Assembly: GCA_965243245.1 (NCBI GenBank)
Contig: OZ251536.1
Span: 1,798,001 to 1,862,000, forward strand
DNA from: JAYQKL01 sp965243245
GTDB lineage: Bacteria > Pseudomonadota > Alphaproteobacteria > RS24
Reading direction: 5' to 3'
DNA length: 64,000 nucleotides
A program made the translations under genes and the position numbers. Position 1 is the first letter of the stretch. Every line of letters starts with the position of its first letter. The notes under the pieces were generated by a model. The model saw nothing but the letters and a program-made list of their open reading frames with translations. It had not been told where the DNA came from and did not search any database. This document shows, piece after piece, positions 9,491 to 16,563 of this stretch.

Positions 9491-9946
9491 ATGAAAAATA
9501 ATATTATTGAAACACTTGTCGGTACGGCGGTGCTTGTTTTAGCGGCGGTTTTTATTGTGTATGGGTATTCTGTAACGAATGTCGCCCCGCAAAGCGGCTA
9601 TATACTCACGGCTTCTTTTGACAGGATTGATGGCTTGAGTATTGGCAGTGATGTGCGTATGTCTGGCATTAAGGTTGGCACGGTGATAGAGCAAAAACTC
9701 AACACACAAACTTATTATGCTGAAGTTCAATTGCAGATTAATGATGAAGTTAAGCTGCCCGATGACACAAGTGCCAAAATAACTATGGAAGGTTTGCTGG
9801 GCGGCAATTATATTTCTTTGACACCGGGGGGCTCGCTGGATTATTTCGAAAATGGCGACGAGCTTATTTATACACAAGGCTCGGTTGACCTTATTGGCCT
9901 TGTTTCACAAGCCCTCTTTTCAGCGGAAGAAAGTGGTGCTGAATAA
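9491..9946 (+). CDS. mlaD: MlaD-type outer-membrane lipid asymmetry protein (MCE domain)
   Basis: A 151-residue periplasmic MCE-domain protein with one N-terminal anchor ('IIETLVGTAVLVLAAVFIVYGY'). The MCE domain covers about residues 35-115: 'YILTASFDRIDGLSIGSDVRMSGIKVGTV' and 'DDTSAKITMEGLLGGNYISLTPGG'. It would form the hexameric periplasmic ring of the Mla phospholipid transport system with MlaFEB. Those partners are not in the window, as is usual at this locus in Alphaproteobacteria. The ATG at 9491 follows GGGGAGG (9478-9485). The tail overlaps the following gene by 11 nt. Confidence 0.9.
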   Translation: MKNNIIETLVGTAVLVLAAVFIVYGYSVTNVAPQSGYILTASFDRIDGLSIGSDVRMSGIKVGTVIEQKLNTQTYYAEVQLQINDEVKLPDDTSAKITMEGLLGGNYISLTPGGSLDYFENGDELIYTQGSVDLIGLVSQALFSAEESGAE

Positions 9947-10328
9947 TCGTTTTTTAATTTTTTTTCTAGCCTTTTTTATCGGTGCTTTATGGAGTTCACA
10001 AGGCGGTGCGCAAATTGCTGTCTTTAAATTTCTAGACAAGGTGACGGGTAAAACAGCTTTGATGGAAATTCCTGTAAAATCAGTGGCAAGTTTGGGCTCG
10101 TTGACGATCACGGTGCGCGCTTGTTTTTCAACCCCGCCCGAAGAGCCCCCCGAAACAAAGGCATTTTTAGAAGTTGATGAAACCCGTGAAGGCATAATGC
10201 ATAAGTTATTTTCAGGTTGGATGTTTGCCTCAAGTCCGGGGTTGAACGGACTTGAACATCCGGTTTATGATTTATGGTCAATAAGTTGTAAAACGGCTTC
10301 TGGTAATGTGTTCACGGGCAAGGAATAA
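9936..10328 (+). CDS. DUF2155 domain protein, exported
   Basis: About 130 residues. A signal peptide is clear ('LNNRFLIFFLAFFIGALWSSQGGAQ'). The mature part has the DUF2155 core: 'AVFKFLDKVTGKT', 'LTITVRACFSTPPEEPPETKAFLEVDE' and 'LFSGWMFASSPGLNGLEHPVYDLWSISC'. Two conserved Cys probably form a disulfide. Function unknown. GTG 9936 is preferred because GGAAG (9925-9929) is 6 nt upstream; GTG 9933 is adjacent. The start overlaps mlaD (translational coupling). The last 64 nt overlap the antisense 3' end of aat. Confidence 0.85.
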   Translation: MLNNRFLIFFLAFFIGALWSSQGGAQIAVFKFLDKVTGKTALMEIPVKSVASLGSLTITVRACFSTPPEEPPETKAFLEVDETREGIMHKLFSGWMFASSPGLNGLEHPVYDLWSISCKTASGNVFTGKE

Positions 10329-10942
10329 AAGTCGGCAGATATTTCTAAAGCTTCTTGCAAATATGTATGATAGCGCGCCCGCGCCACTTCGATTGCGCCA
10401 AGGCGTTGTAAGTGGTCGGTTAAAAACTGAGTATCAAGCAAAATATACCCGCCCGCTTTGAGACGCGAGACAAGATAGACAAGTGCCGTTTTGCTGGCAT
10501 CGCTTACGGTGCTGAACATGCTTTCGCCAAAAAAAACGCCCTTAAAAGAAACCCCATATAAGCCGCCTACGAGCTCATCTTTGAGGCGAATTTCTACACT
10601 ATGCGCATGACCGCGCTTGTGTAACTGGCAATAAAGGTCGACAATTTCATCATTAATCCAACTTGATGGGCGCGCAACGCTTTTGCTACGGCAGGCTTCC
10701 ATAATGCTTTTAAAATTTTGATCAAATGCGACTTCAAACTTGCCCTTGCGGATGGTTTTGCGTAAAGAACGCGAGACATGAAATGAGTTTAGCGGTAATA
10801 TACCTCGGTATTCTGGGTCAACCCAAAACAGCTCACGCGCATCAACCCCATCCGCCATCGGAAACAAACCAAGCATATAAGAGCGCAAAAGATTATCTGG
10901 CGTCAGACCTATATTTTGCAATGTCTTTGGCTGTGTCTTCAT
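10265..10942 (-). CDS. aat: Leucyl/phenylalanyl-tRNA-protein transferase
   Basis: A 225-residue enzyme of the bacterial N-end rule that attaches Leu or Phe to N-terminal Arg/Lys of proteins for ClpS/ClpAP degradation. Family stretches: 'LLRSYMLGLFPMAD', 'FWVDPEYRGILPL', 'CRSKSVARPSSWINDEI', 'GGLYGVSFKGVFFGESMFS' and 'LDTQFLTDHLQRLGAIEVAR'. Its start codon is 3 nt after the accC stop, so it is the last gene of the aroQ-accB-accC-aat operon. The 3' end overlaps the convergent DUF2155 gene by 64 nt. Confidence 0.94.
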   Translation of the reverse strand: MKTQPKTLQNIGLTPDNLLRSYMLGLFPMADGVDARELFWVDPEYRGILPLNSFHVSRSLRKTIRKGKFEVAFDQNFKSIMEACRSKSVARPSSWINDEIVDLYCQLHKRGHAHSVEIRLKDELVGGLYGVSFKGVFFGESMFSTVSDASKTALVYLVSRLKAGGYILLDTQFLTDHLQRLGAIEVARARYHTYLQEALEISADFYSLPVNTLPEAVLQLIDHKS

Positions 10943-10945
10943 GCG

Positions 10946-12289
10946 TTAGTTCTTTTGCTCAAGAAAATTCTCTAGCCAGTGAATGTCATAATCAGCCTTT
11001 TGGAAGTCTTCATTTTCCAAAAGTCTTTCAAATAACGGAATGGTCGTTTGCACCCCATCTATGACAAATTCGCTGAGTGAGCGTTTAAGACGCTTAATAC
11101 ATTCGGCGCGGCTATCAGCATGAATAATCAGCTTGCCAATAAGACTATCATAATGGGGCGGGATGACATAGCCACCATAAACGGCTGAATCAATGCGCAC
11201 GCCAAGCCCTCCCGGTGGGTGGTAATGATTGATTTTACCGGGCGAAGGAATAAATGTTTCTGGATGTTCAGCATTAATACGACATTCAAAAGCATGACCT
11301 TTGAACTTAATATCCTTTTGAGAAAAACTGAGCTTTTCGCCCGCCGCAATACGGATTTGCTCGCGCACTAGATCAAGTCCCGTAATCATTTCTGTAACGG
11401 GATGTTCAACTTGCAGACGCGTGTTCATCTCAATGAAGTAAAACGCGCCATTTTCATAAAGAAACTCAACCGTCCCAACCCCCCGATACCCAAGCCCTTT
11501 AATGGCACTGCAAACAGTTTCGCCAATTTCTTCACGCGCCTTGGTGTTAAGCACGCTAGAGGGAGCTTCTTCAAGAATTTTTTGGTGACGGCGTTGCAAA
11601 GAGCAGTCCCTTTCGCCCAAATGAGCAACATTGCCATGCGTATCGGCAATTACCTGAATTTCAATGTGACGCGGCTGTGCAAGGTATTTTTCAAGATAAA
11701 CCGCAGCATCCCCAAAAGCAGCTTTGGCTTCGCTACGCGCCGTGGTGAAAGCTTCGGGCATTTCATCGCCATTATGAGCCAGTTTCATGCCGCGCCCGCC
11801 GCCGCCCGAAGAGGCCTTAACCAAAACCGGATAACCAATTTCAGCACCCGCTTTAACAGCCTCATCCAAACTGCGCACCTCGCCATCAGAGCCGGGCACA
11901 ACAGGAATACCAAGCGTACGAACTTTATCTTTGGCCGCGATTTTATCTCCCATGAGACGAATATGTTCAGCCTCAGGGCCAATAAAGGTGATGTTATGTG
12001 CGTCCAGCACATCTGCGAATTTAGCGTTCTCAGATAAAAAGCCATAGCCGGGATGCACCGCATCTGCGCCAGTGATTTCACAAGCAGCAATGATAGCCGG
12101 AATACATAAATAGCTCTGTGCAGCAGGTGCAGGGCCAAGGCAAACGCTCTCATCGGCGTGGCGCACATGCATGGCCGTTTCATCAGCAACAGAATGCACC
12201 GCAACAGTTGGGAGGCCGATTTCCTGACAGGCACGGATGACGCGTAGTGCGATCTCGCCCCGATTGGCAATAAGAACTTTAGAAATCAT
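10946..12289 (-). CDS. accC: Acetyl-CoA carboxylase, biotin carboxylase subunit
   Basis: A 447-residue ATP-grasp enzyme that carboxylates biotin on AccB, the first step of fatty acid synthesis. N-terminal biotin carboxylase domain 'MISKVLIANRGEIALRVIRACQE'. ATP-grasp glycine loop 'KASSGGGGRGMKLA'. Catalytic and metal-binding region 'YFIEMNTRLQVEHPVTEMITG'. The C-terminal domain ends with 'FERLLENEDFQKADYDIHWLENFL'. Length matches the E. coli enzyme. It lies 12 nt after accB. Confidence 0.96.
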   Translation of the reverse strand: MISKVLIANRGEIALRVIRACQEIGLPTVAVHSVADETAMHVRHADESVCLGPAPAAQSYLCIPAIIAACEITGADAVHPGYGFLSENAKFADVLDAHNITFIGPEAEHIRLMGDKIAAKDKVRTLGIPVVPGSDGEVRSLDEAVKAGAEIGYPVLVKASSGGGGRGMKLAHNGDEMPEAFTTARSEAKAAFGDAAVYLEKYLAQPRHIEIQVIADTHGNVAHLGERDCSLQRRHQKILEEAPSSVLNTKAREEIGETVCSAIKGLGYRGVGTVEFLYENGAFYFIEMNTRLQVEHPVTEMITGLDLVREQIRIAAGEKLSFSQKDIKFKGHAFECRINAEHPETFIPSPGKINHYHPPGGLGVRIDSAVYGGYVIPPHYDSLIGKLIIHADSRAECIKRLKRSLSEFVIDGVQTTIPLFERLLENEDFQKADYDIHWLENFLEQKN

Positions 12290-12301
12290 CTCTATCCCCG
12301 A

Positions 12302-12769
12302 TTATTCGATGATAGCCAGCACTTCACCAAACTCAATAGGCTGGGCGTTACCAATACAGACCTGTTTGATGGTGCCGCTTTTAGGGGCAATAATTGGGTT
12401 CATGGTTTTCATCGCCTCAACGATAAATAATGTCTGACCTTCTGAGACATTATCACCGGCTTTGCAAAACAGCTTGGCGCCGGGTTCTGGTGCTAAATAT
12501 ATGGTGCCGACCATTGGCGAGATGACTGCGCCGGGATGTTTTGACAAGTCAGAAGGCTCTGGTGCAGGTGGCGCAGCAGATGCTGGTGCGCCAGTAGAAG
12601 AAGCCGAGGGGGGGGTCATTTGAGGCATAATATTTGTTGGCATAGCCATCTGGCGACCCACACGGATGCGTTGCCCATCATTTTCAATTTCAATTTCAGA
12701 CAAATTAGTTTTGTCCAGCAGTTCAGCCAATTGCTGAATGCGTTTTTTATCTGAAGGGTTGAGAGACAT
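12302..12769 (-). CDS. accB: Acetyl-CoA carboxylase, biotin carboxyl carrier protein
   Basis: A 155-residue carrier. The N-terminal helix is 'KKRIQQLAELLDKTNLSEIEIENDGQRIRVGR'. A Pro/Ala/Ser-rich linker covers about residues 45-78, and the C-terminal biotinyl domain has the attachment lysine in 'VEAMKTMN'. The 'thumb' segment typical of AccB is present ('YLAPEPGAKLFCKAGD'). It is followed by accC 12 nt downstream, the standard accBC pair. Confidence 0.95.
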   Translation of the reverse strand: MSLNPSDKKRIQQLAELLDKTNLSEIEIENDGQRIRVGRQMAMPTNIMPQMTPPSASSTGAPASAAPPAPEPSDLSKHPGAVISPMVGTIYLAPEPGAKLFCKAGDNVSEGQTLFIVEAMKTMNPIIAPKSGTIKQVCIGNAQPIEFGEVLAIIE

Positions 12770-12788
12770 AGTAAATCCTTTAGTTTTA

Positions 12789-13220
12789 TTAGTCGTTTGA
12801 AAGGCTTTTTATCGCTAATTGATAACTAAGCACCCCAAATCCGCAAATCACCCCCCGCGCGACCGGAGAGATATATGAATGATGCCTAAATTCTTCGCGT
12901 TTAAAAATATTAGACAGATGCACTTCAATAATGGGTATTTCGAGTGTTTGCAAGGCATCAAGAATTGCCACAGAGGTATGGGTATAAGCGCCTGCATTTA
13001 TCAGCAAGGCTGAAGCGTTTTCGCGCGCCTCTTGAATGAGGTCAACAAGTTTGCCTTCCTCATTGGATTGATGAAAACTGATTGTTTTGCTTTGTTTATT
13101 GGCTTCATCTTGGCACATTTGGTCAATATCAGCGAGGGTTGTTGTGCCATAAATCTCTGGTTCTCTTTGACCGAGCAGATTTAAGTTTGGCCCGTTAATA
13201 ATATAAATTGATTGTGCCAT
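12789..13220 (-). CDS. aroQ: 3-Dehydroquinate dehydratase, type II
   Basis: A 143-residue type II dehydroquinase of the shikimate pathway. The N-terminal signature is 'IYIINGPNLNLLGQREPEIYG', including the catalytic Tyr in the lid segment. 'LLINAGAYTHTSVAILDAL' and 'IIEVHLSNIFKREEFRHHSYIS' carry the active-site His and Arg, and 'GVICGFGVLSYQLAI' closes the fold. It is the first gene of the aroQ-accB-accC-aat operon, 19 nt before accB. The promoter must lie in the 174-nt gap shared with thiS. Confidence 0.94.
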   Translation of the reverse strand: MAQSIYIINGPNLNLLGQREPEIYGTTTLADIDQMCQDEANKQSKTISFHQSNEEGKLVDLIQEARENASALLINAGAYTHTSVAILDALQTLEIPIIEVHLSNIFKREEFRHHSYISPVARGVICGFGVLSYQLAIKSLSND

Positions 13221-13318
13221 GTCTTTTTATACCCCGAAGCGTCTAATTTGGCTAATAATTTGGCAAGATATTGAATGAATGGACAATTTTTCTCAAATTT
13301 TAATGGCGTGAAGGGTGA

Positions 13319-13347
13319 TTGATACATTTGCTGGTTATCGGTAAAAA
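13319..13347 (+). promoter_or_regulatory. Candidate sigma-70-type promoter for thiS-thiG
   Basis: TTGATA (13319-13324), a 17-nt spacer, then TAAAAA (13342-13347). Match to consensus is 5/6 and 4/6. It would give a leader of about 40 nt before thiS. I saw no TPP riboswitch signature in the gap 13221-13394. Confidence 0.35.
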
Positions 13348-13394
13348 ATGAAAATCATATTGTGATGCCTATTTTTATTGGTTAAAACTAAGCC

Positions 13395-13595
13395 ATGACA
13401 ATTACGGTAAATGGCGAGGTCTTTAATATTGAGAGCGGCTGGACGATAGCGCGTCTTATTTCTCATTTTGATTTACCGAAGAAAAAACTCGCGATTGAAC
13501 GCAATCTAGAAATAGTGCCGCGATCTGCTTATGACAATTTAGTCATTAAAGAGGGGGATTGTTTAGAAATTGTTCACTTTATTGGTGGCGGGTGA
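13395..13595 (+). CDS. thiS: Sulfur carrier protein ThiS
   Basis: A 66-residue ubiquitin-like sulfur carrier for thiazole synthesis. 'MTITVNGEVFNIESGWTIARLI' is the beta-grasp N-terminus, and the C-terminus 'DCLEIVHFIGGG' ends in the Gly-Gly that is adenylated and thiocarboxylated. The stop TGA overlaps the ATG of thiG (TGATG), so the two are translationally coupled. Other thiamin genes (thiO, thiF, thiE) are not in the window. Confidence 0.93.
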   Translation: MTITVNGEVFNIESGWTIARLISHFDLPKKKLAIERNLEIVPRSAYDNLVIKEGDCLEIVHFIGGG

Positions 13596-14395
13596 TGATG
13601 TCTGATAAACCGCCGCCTCTTATTGCTGATGGGCCGTTAATTATTGCGGGTAAGGAATATGGATCTCGGTTAATTATCGGGACGGGCAAGTATAAAGATT
13701 ATGCCGAGAATGCGGCGGCGGCAGAGGCGGCGGGGGCAGAAATTATCACGGTCGCGCTCAGGCGCGTTAATCTTTCTGATGCGGCTCAGCCTATGCTGGT
13801 CGATTATTTGGACCAGAAGAAATACACTTATTTACCCAATACGGCAGGTTGTTTTACTGGCGAGGATGCCGTGCGCACTTTACGCCTTGCGCGTGAAACA
13901 GGGGGCTGGAACTTGGTTAAGCTTGAGGTTTTGGGCGATGAAAAAACGCTTTATCCAAATATGCCAGAAACGCTACGGACGGCTGAATTACTGTTAAAAG
14001 ACGGTTTTGAGGTTATGGTTTATTGCAGTGATGATCCGATTATGTCGAAGGCACTTGAGGATATGGGATGCTGTGCGATTATGCCTTTGGGGGCACCTAT
14101 TGGCTCGGGGCTTGGTATTCAAAACCCGGTTAATATTCGTTTGATTGTTGAGCAAGCCAATGTGCCTGTGCTGGTGGATGCGGGCGTTGGAACGGCTTCG
14201 GATGCAACGATTGCCATGGAATTGGGGTGCGATGCGGTCTTGATGAATACAGCTATTGCGGCTGCGAAAAATCCTGTTTTGATGGCGAGCGCAATGAAGC
14301 ATGCTATTATTGCGGGGCGTCAAGCCTATCTTGCGGGGCGCATGGCAAAGCAACAATATGCGGACCCTAGCTCACCATTGGCAGGTTTAATTTAA
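13595..14395 (+). CDS. thiG: Thiazole synthase ThiG
   Basis: About 266 residues, a TIM-barrel enzyme that joins deoxyxylulose phosphate, dehydroglycine and ThiS-thiocarboxylate to make the thiazole phosphate of thiamin. 'SRLIIGTGKYKDYAENAAA' opens the barrel. The Schiff-base lysine is in 'WNLVKLEVLGD'. 'PNTAGCFTGEDAVRTLRLARE' and 'VPVLVDAGVGTASDATIAMELG' (phosphate site) are characteristic. Either ATG 13595 (one base shared with the thiS stop) or ATG 13598 is used. The end overlaps the convergent DsbA-like gene by 9 nt. Confidence 0.94.
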   Translation: MMSDKPPPLIADGPLIIAGKEYGSRLIIGTGKYKDYAENAAAAEAAGAEIITVALRRVNLSDAAQPMLVDYLDQKKYTYLPNTAGCFTGEDAVRTLRLARETGGWNLVKLEVLGDEKTLYPNMPETLRTAELLLKDGFEVMVYCSDDPIMSKALEDMGCCAIMPLGAPIGSGLGIQNPVNIRLIVEQANVPVLVDAGVGTASDATIAMELGCDAVLMNTAIAAAKNPVLMASAMKHAIIAGRQAYLAGRMAKQQYADPSSPLAGLI

Positions 14396-15118
14396 GTCTT
14401 TGCGCAATTGGTCAACCGCCGCTTGCAAAGTCTCATAAGGCTGAGCCCCGCGCATAATAGTTTCCCCAACAATAAAAGCTGGCGTCCCTTTTATATCAAG
14501 ACGCTGTGCCAGTATTTGTGTGTCGGTAAGATGTTTTTCAATTGCCGTGCTCGTGCGTTGTTTTTGAGACGCCGCATCATTGATGCCATGCTTTTGGGCG
14601 ATTTGTTGCAAACGTGCCGTGTTTAGCGAACCTTTATTGTTAAGCAAAACATTGTGAATATCCAAATAAGCCTCATTGGAAGGCGCCGTCAGAGCAATCT
14701 TGGCGGCTTGCGTTGAGGATGGTCCCAATATTGGCAATTCTTTGAAGGTTACGCGAATATCTTTGTTGTTTTCAATAAGTTTCAACAAGCCGGGCAGAGC
14801 ACGTTTGCAATAACCACAATTATAATCGAAGAACTCAGCCAGATTTATTTTGGCATCGCTAGGCCCTATAGAAAAATCACGCTTATCGTTAAAGATGGCT
14901 TGCTTATTTGCTGTTAGAATTTCTGCTTTTTTAAGCTCAGCTTTTTGAAAAGCATATTGTTGTGCATTATCAATCGCCTTAATCAAGACATTTGGGTTTT
15001 GCAACAGGTAATTTTCGATGAATTTGGATAAAGTCTCATCATTCATATTTGTTGGTTGTGCTTGTAGCGGCGTAGCTCCAAGGATGATGGCGACTAAAAA
15101 AAGGGGGAATAATTTCAT
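14387..15118 (-). CDS. DsbA-family thiol:disulfide oxidoreductase, periplasmic
   Basis: A 243-residue exported thioredoxin-fold protein. Signal peptide 'MKLFPLFLVAIILGATPLQAQ'. An N-terminal helical segment of about 65 residues ('ENYLLQNPNVLIKAIDNAQQ') is typical of the ScsC/BdbD-like group. The thioredoxin motif is Cys-Gly-Tyr-Cys in 'EFFDYNCGYCKRALPGLLKL'. The cis-Pro loop is in 'DIKGTPAFIVGETIMRGA'. It likely oxidises or shuffles disulfides in the periplasm. The gene follows the M48 protease by 21 nt on the same strand and should be co-transcribed with it. Confidence 0.88.
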   Translation of the reverse strand: MKLFPLFLVAIILGATPLQAQPTNMNDETLSKFIENYLLQNPNVLIKAIDNAQQYAFQKAELKKAEILTANKQAIFNDKRDFSIGPSDAKINLAEFFDYNCGYCKRALPGLLKLIENNKDIRVTFKELPILGPSSTQAAKIALTAPSNEAYLDIHNVLLNNKGSLNTARLQQIAQKHGINDAASQKQRTSTAIEKHLTDTQILAQRLDIKGTPAFIVGETIMRGAQPYETLQAAVDQLRKDLN

Positions 15119-15139
15119 TATAGACTCTTCAGTTGGGGG

Positions 15140-16471
15140 TTAATTTCTTTTTTTATAATCATTATTTTTAAATGCGGCAATAATATCGTGCGAACGTAGC
15201 CATGATGGCGTTCCCTTTTTTAAAATTTTTGTGGCACGACGCGCATGTAAAGTGGCTTTTTTTGCATTGCCATATAAAAAATATCTCTCTGCGGTTGCTA
15301 ATTCTGCTTGTCCTTGCTCACCGGTTAGACCGTAGCCAAGTGAGATTTGAAAATAAGCCGTGGTGTTTTCAGGATCAACTTTAATCGCTTGTTTTAAAAA
15401 TTTTATGGCGTCACTCACTTGTTTTTTTTCTTCCGTGGCAATAAGAGCCGTCGCCAAACCAATCATTAAAAGTGGCTCATCAGGTTCAAGCTCAAGGCTT
15501 TTGCGATAGGGTTCTAGGGCCCGTAAAGGACGCCCCGCCTCATACAGGACTTGGCCGTGCAATTCATGGAAATAGGGGTTTTTATTTTGCCGTCTAATCA
15601 ACTCATCAATGAGGGCAAGCGCATCTTTTAGCCTATTTTCTTTATGATACGCAATGGCCATGGCATAAAGAGCGGGGGTGTCGTTTTGTTTAGCATATCG
15701 CCGTTTCGTATTGCTGGGATGGTCAAGGAAACCATAGATTTTTGCTTGGGCAAGCCGATGGCGTTTAAGCAATTCGGGGTCATCCGTGACATTTTTATAG
15801 GGAGACTTATCAAGCCAATTTTGATAGAAATTCACTCTGTCGCGCGAGATAGGGTGAGACCTAATATAAGGGTCTTTGCTGCTCTCGGATAAAATTTCTT
15901 GACCAGAAAGATCATCCATCAGGTCGCGTATGCCTTCTGGCGATTGCTTGGTGGCTTTTAGCAATTGCACAGCGACTTGGTCGGCCGAGGCTTCTTGAGT
16001 ACGGTTATATCTTAAAAAACTGCGCTCGGCAATTTGCGTACCGCCCGACAAAATGGCTATCCCCGCATCACCTTGTCCTGCGGCAATGGCACCAATTCCC
16101 AAAATAGTTGCCAAAATAGCGGGCTTTAATGAATCCTTCTTGGCTTCTTGCGTACGGGCTAAATGGCCGCCCGTAATGTGTCCCGTTTCATGCGCAATCA
16201 CGCCAATGACCATATTCGGTGTGGCAGATTCAAGTAACAATCCCGTATTGAAATACATATTCTGCCCCCCAGCAACAAAGGCATTAATGGCGCGGTCATC
16301 AATTAACCCAATCCCGACATTGCTTGGCTTAAGTCCCGCCGCCAATAATATGGGGCGGGCGTAATCATGGAGAAGCTTTTCAATCTCCGCATCACGTATG
16401 AAACCTTGCGCAAATGAGGGTGCGCTGTTCAGCAGAATCGTCAAAACGAAAAAACTGGCGATACGTCTCAT
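15140..16471 (-). CDS. Periplasmic M48 metalloprotease with TPR repeats (BepA/LoiP-like)
   Basis: A 443-residue protein with signal peptide 'MRRIASFFVLTILLNSAPSFAQG'. The zinc site is 'VIAHETGHITGGHLA' (HExxH), with the third ligand in 'RTQEASADQVAVQLL' (Glu). The C-terminal ~190 residues form TPR-like helix pairs ('ALYAMAIAYHKENRLKDALALIDEL', 'YEAGRPLRALEPYRKSLELEPDEP'). By analogy with BepA it would degrade or help fold outer-membrane proteins such as LptD and BamA. Clustering with a DsbA-like protein fits an envelope quality-control role. It lies downstream of rne on the same strand. Confidence 0.9.
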   Translation of the reverse strand: MRRIASFFVLTILLNSAPSFAQGFIRDAEIEKLLHDYARPILLAAGLKPSNVGIGLIDDRAINAFVAGGQNMYFNTGLLLESATPNMVIGVIAHETGHITGGHLARTQEAKKDSLKPAILATILGIGAIAAGQGDAGIAILSGGTQIAERSFLRYNRTQEASADQVAVQLLKATKQSPEGIRDLMDDLSGQEILSESSKDPYIRSHPISRDRVNFYQNWLDKSPYKNVTDDPELLKRHRLAQAKIYGFLDHPSNTKRRYAKQNDTPALYAMAIAYHKENRLKDALALIDELIRRQNKNPYFHELHGQVLYEAGRPLRALEPYRKSLELEPDEPLLMIGLATALIATEEKKQVSDAIKFLKQAIKVDPENTTAYFQISLGYGLTGEQGQAELATAERYFLYGNAKKATLHARRATKILKKGTPSWLRSHDIIAAFKNNDYKKRN

Positions 16472-16492
16472 ATTTTACTCGCTTTTACCTAT

Positions 16493-16524
16493 TTTAACGT
16501 AAAGGGACTTTAACGTAAAAGGGG
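16493..16524. repeat. 16-nt tandem duplication between M48 gene and rne
   Basis: tttaacgtaaagggac at 16493-16508 is followed by tttaacgtaaaagggg at 16509-16524. It is located in the 92-nt spacer downstream of rne and upstream of the M48 protease gene. Confidence 0.75.
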
Positions 16525-16563
16525 TCAAAAATCTATCAATTTTCAATACGACTTGCACAAGGC

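Noticed and set aside
13221..13394. TPP riboswitch upstream of thiS
   Set aside because: The conserved CUGAGA and ACCUGAUCUGG elements are absent from this 174-nt gap.
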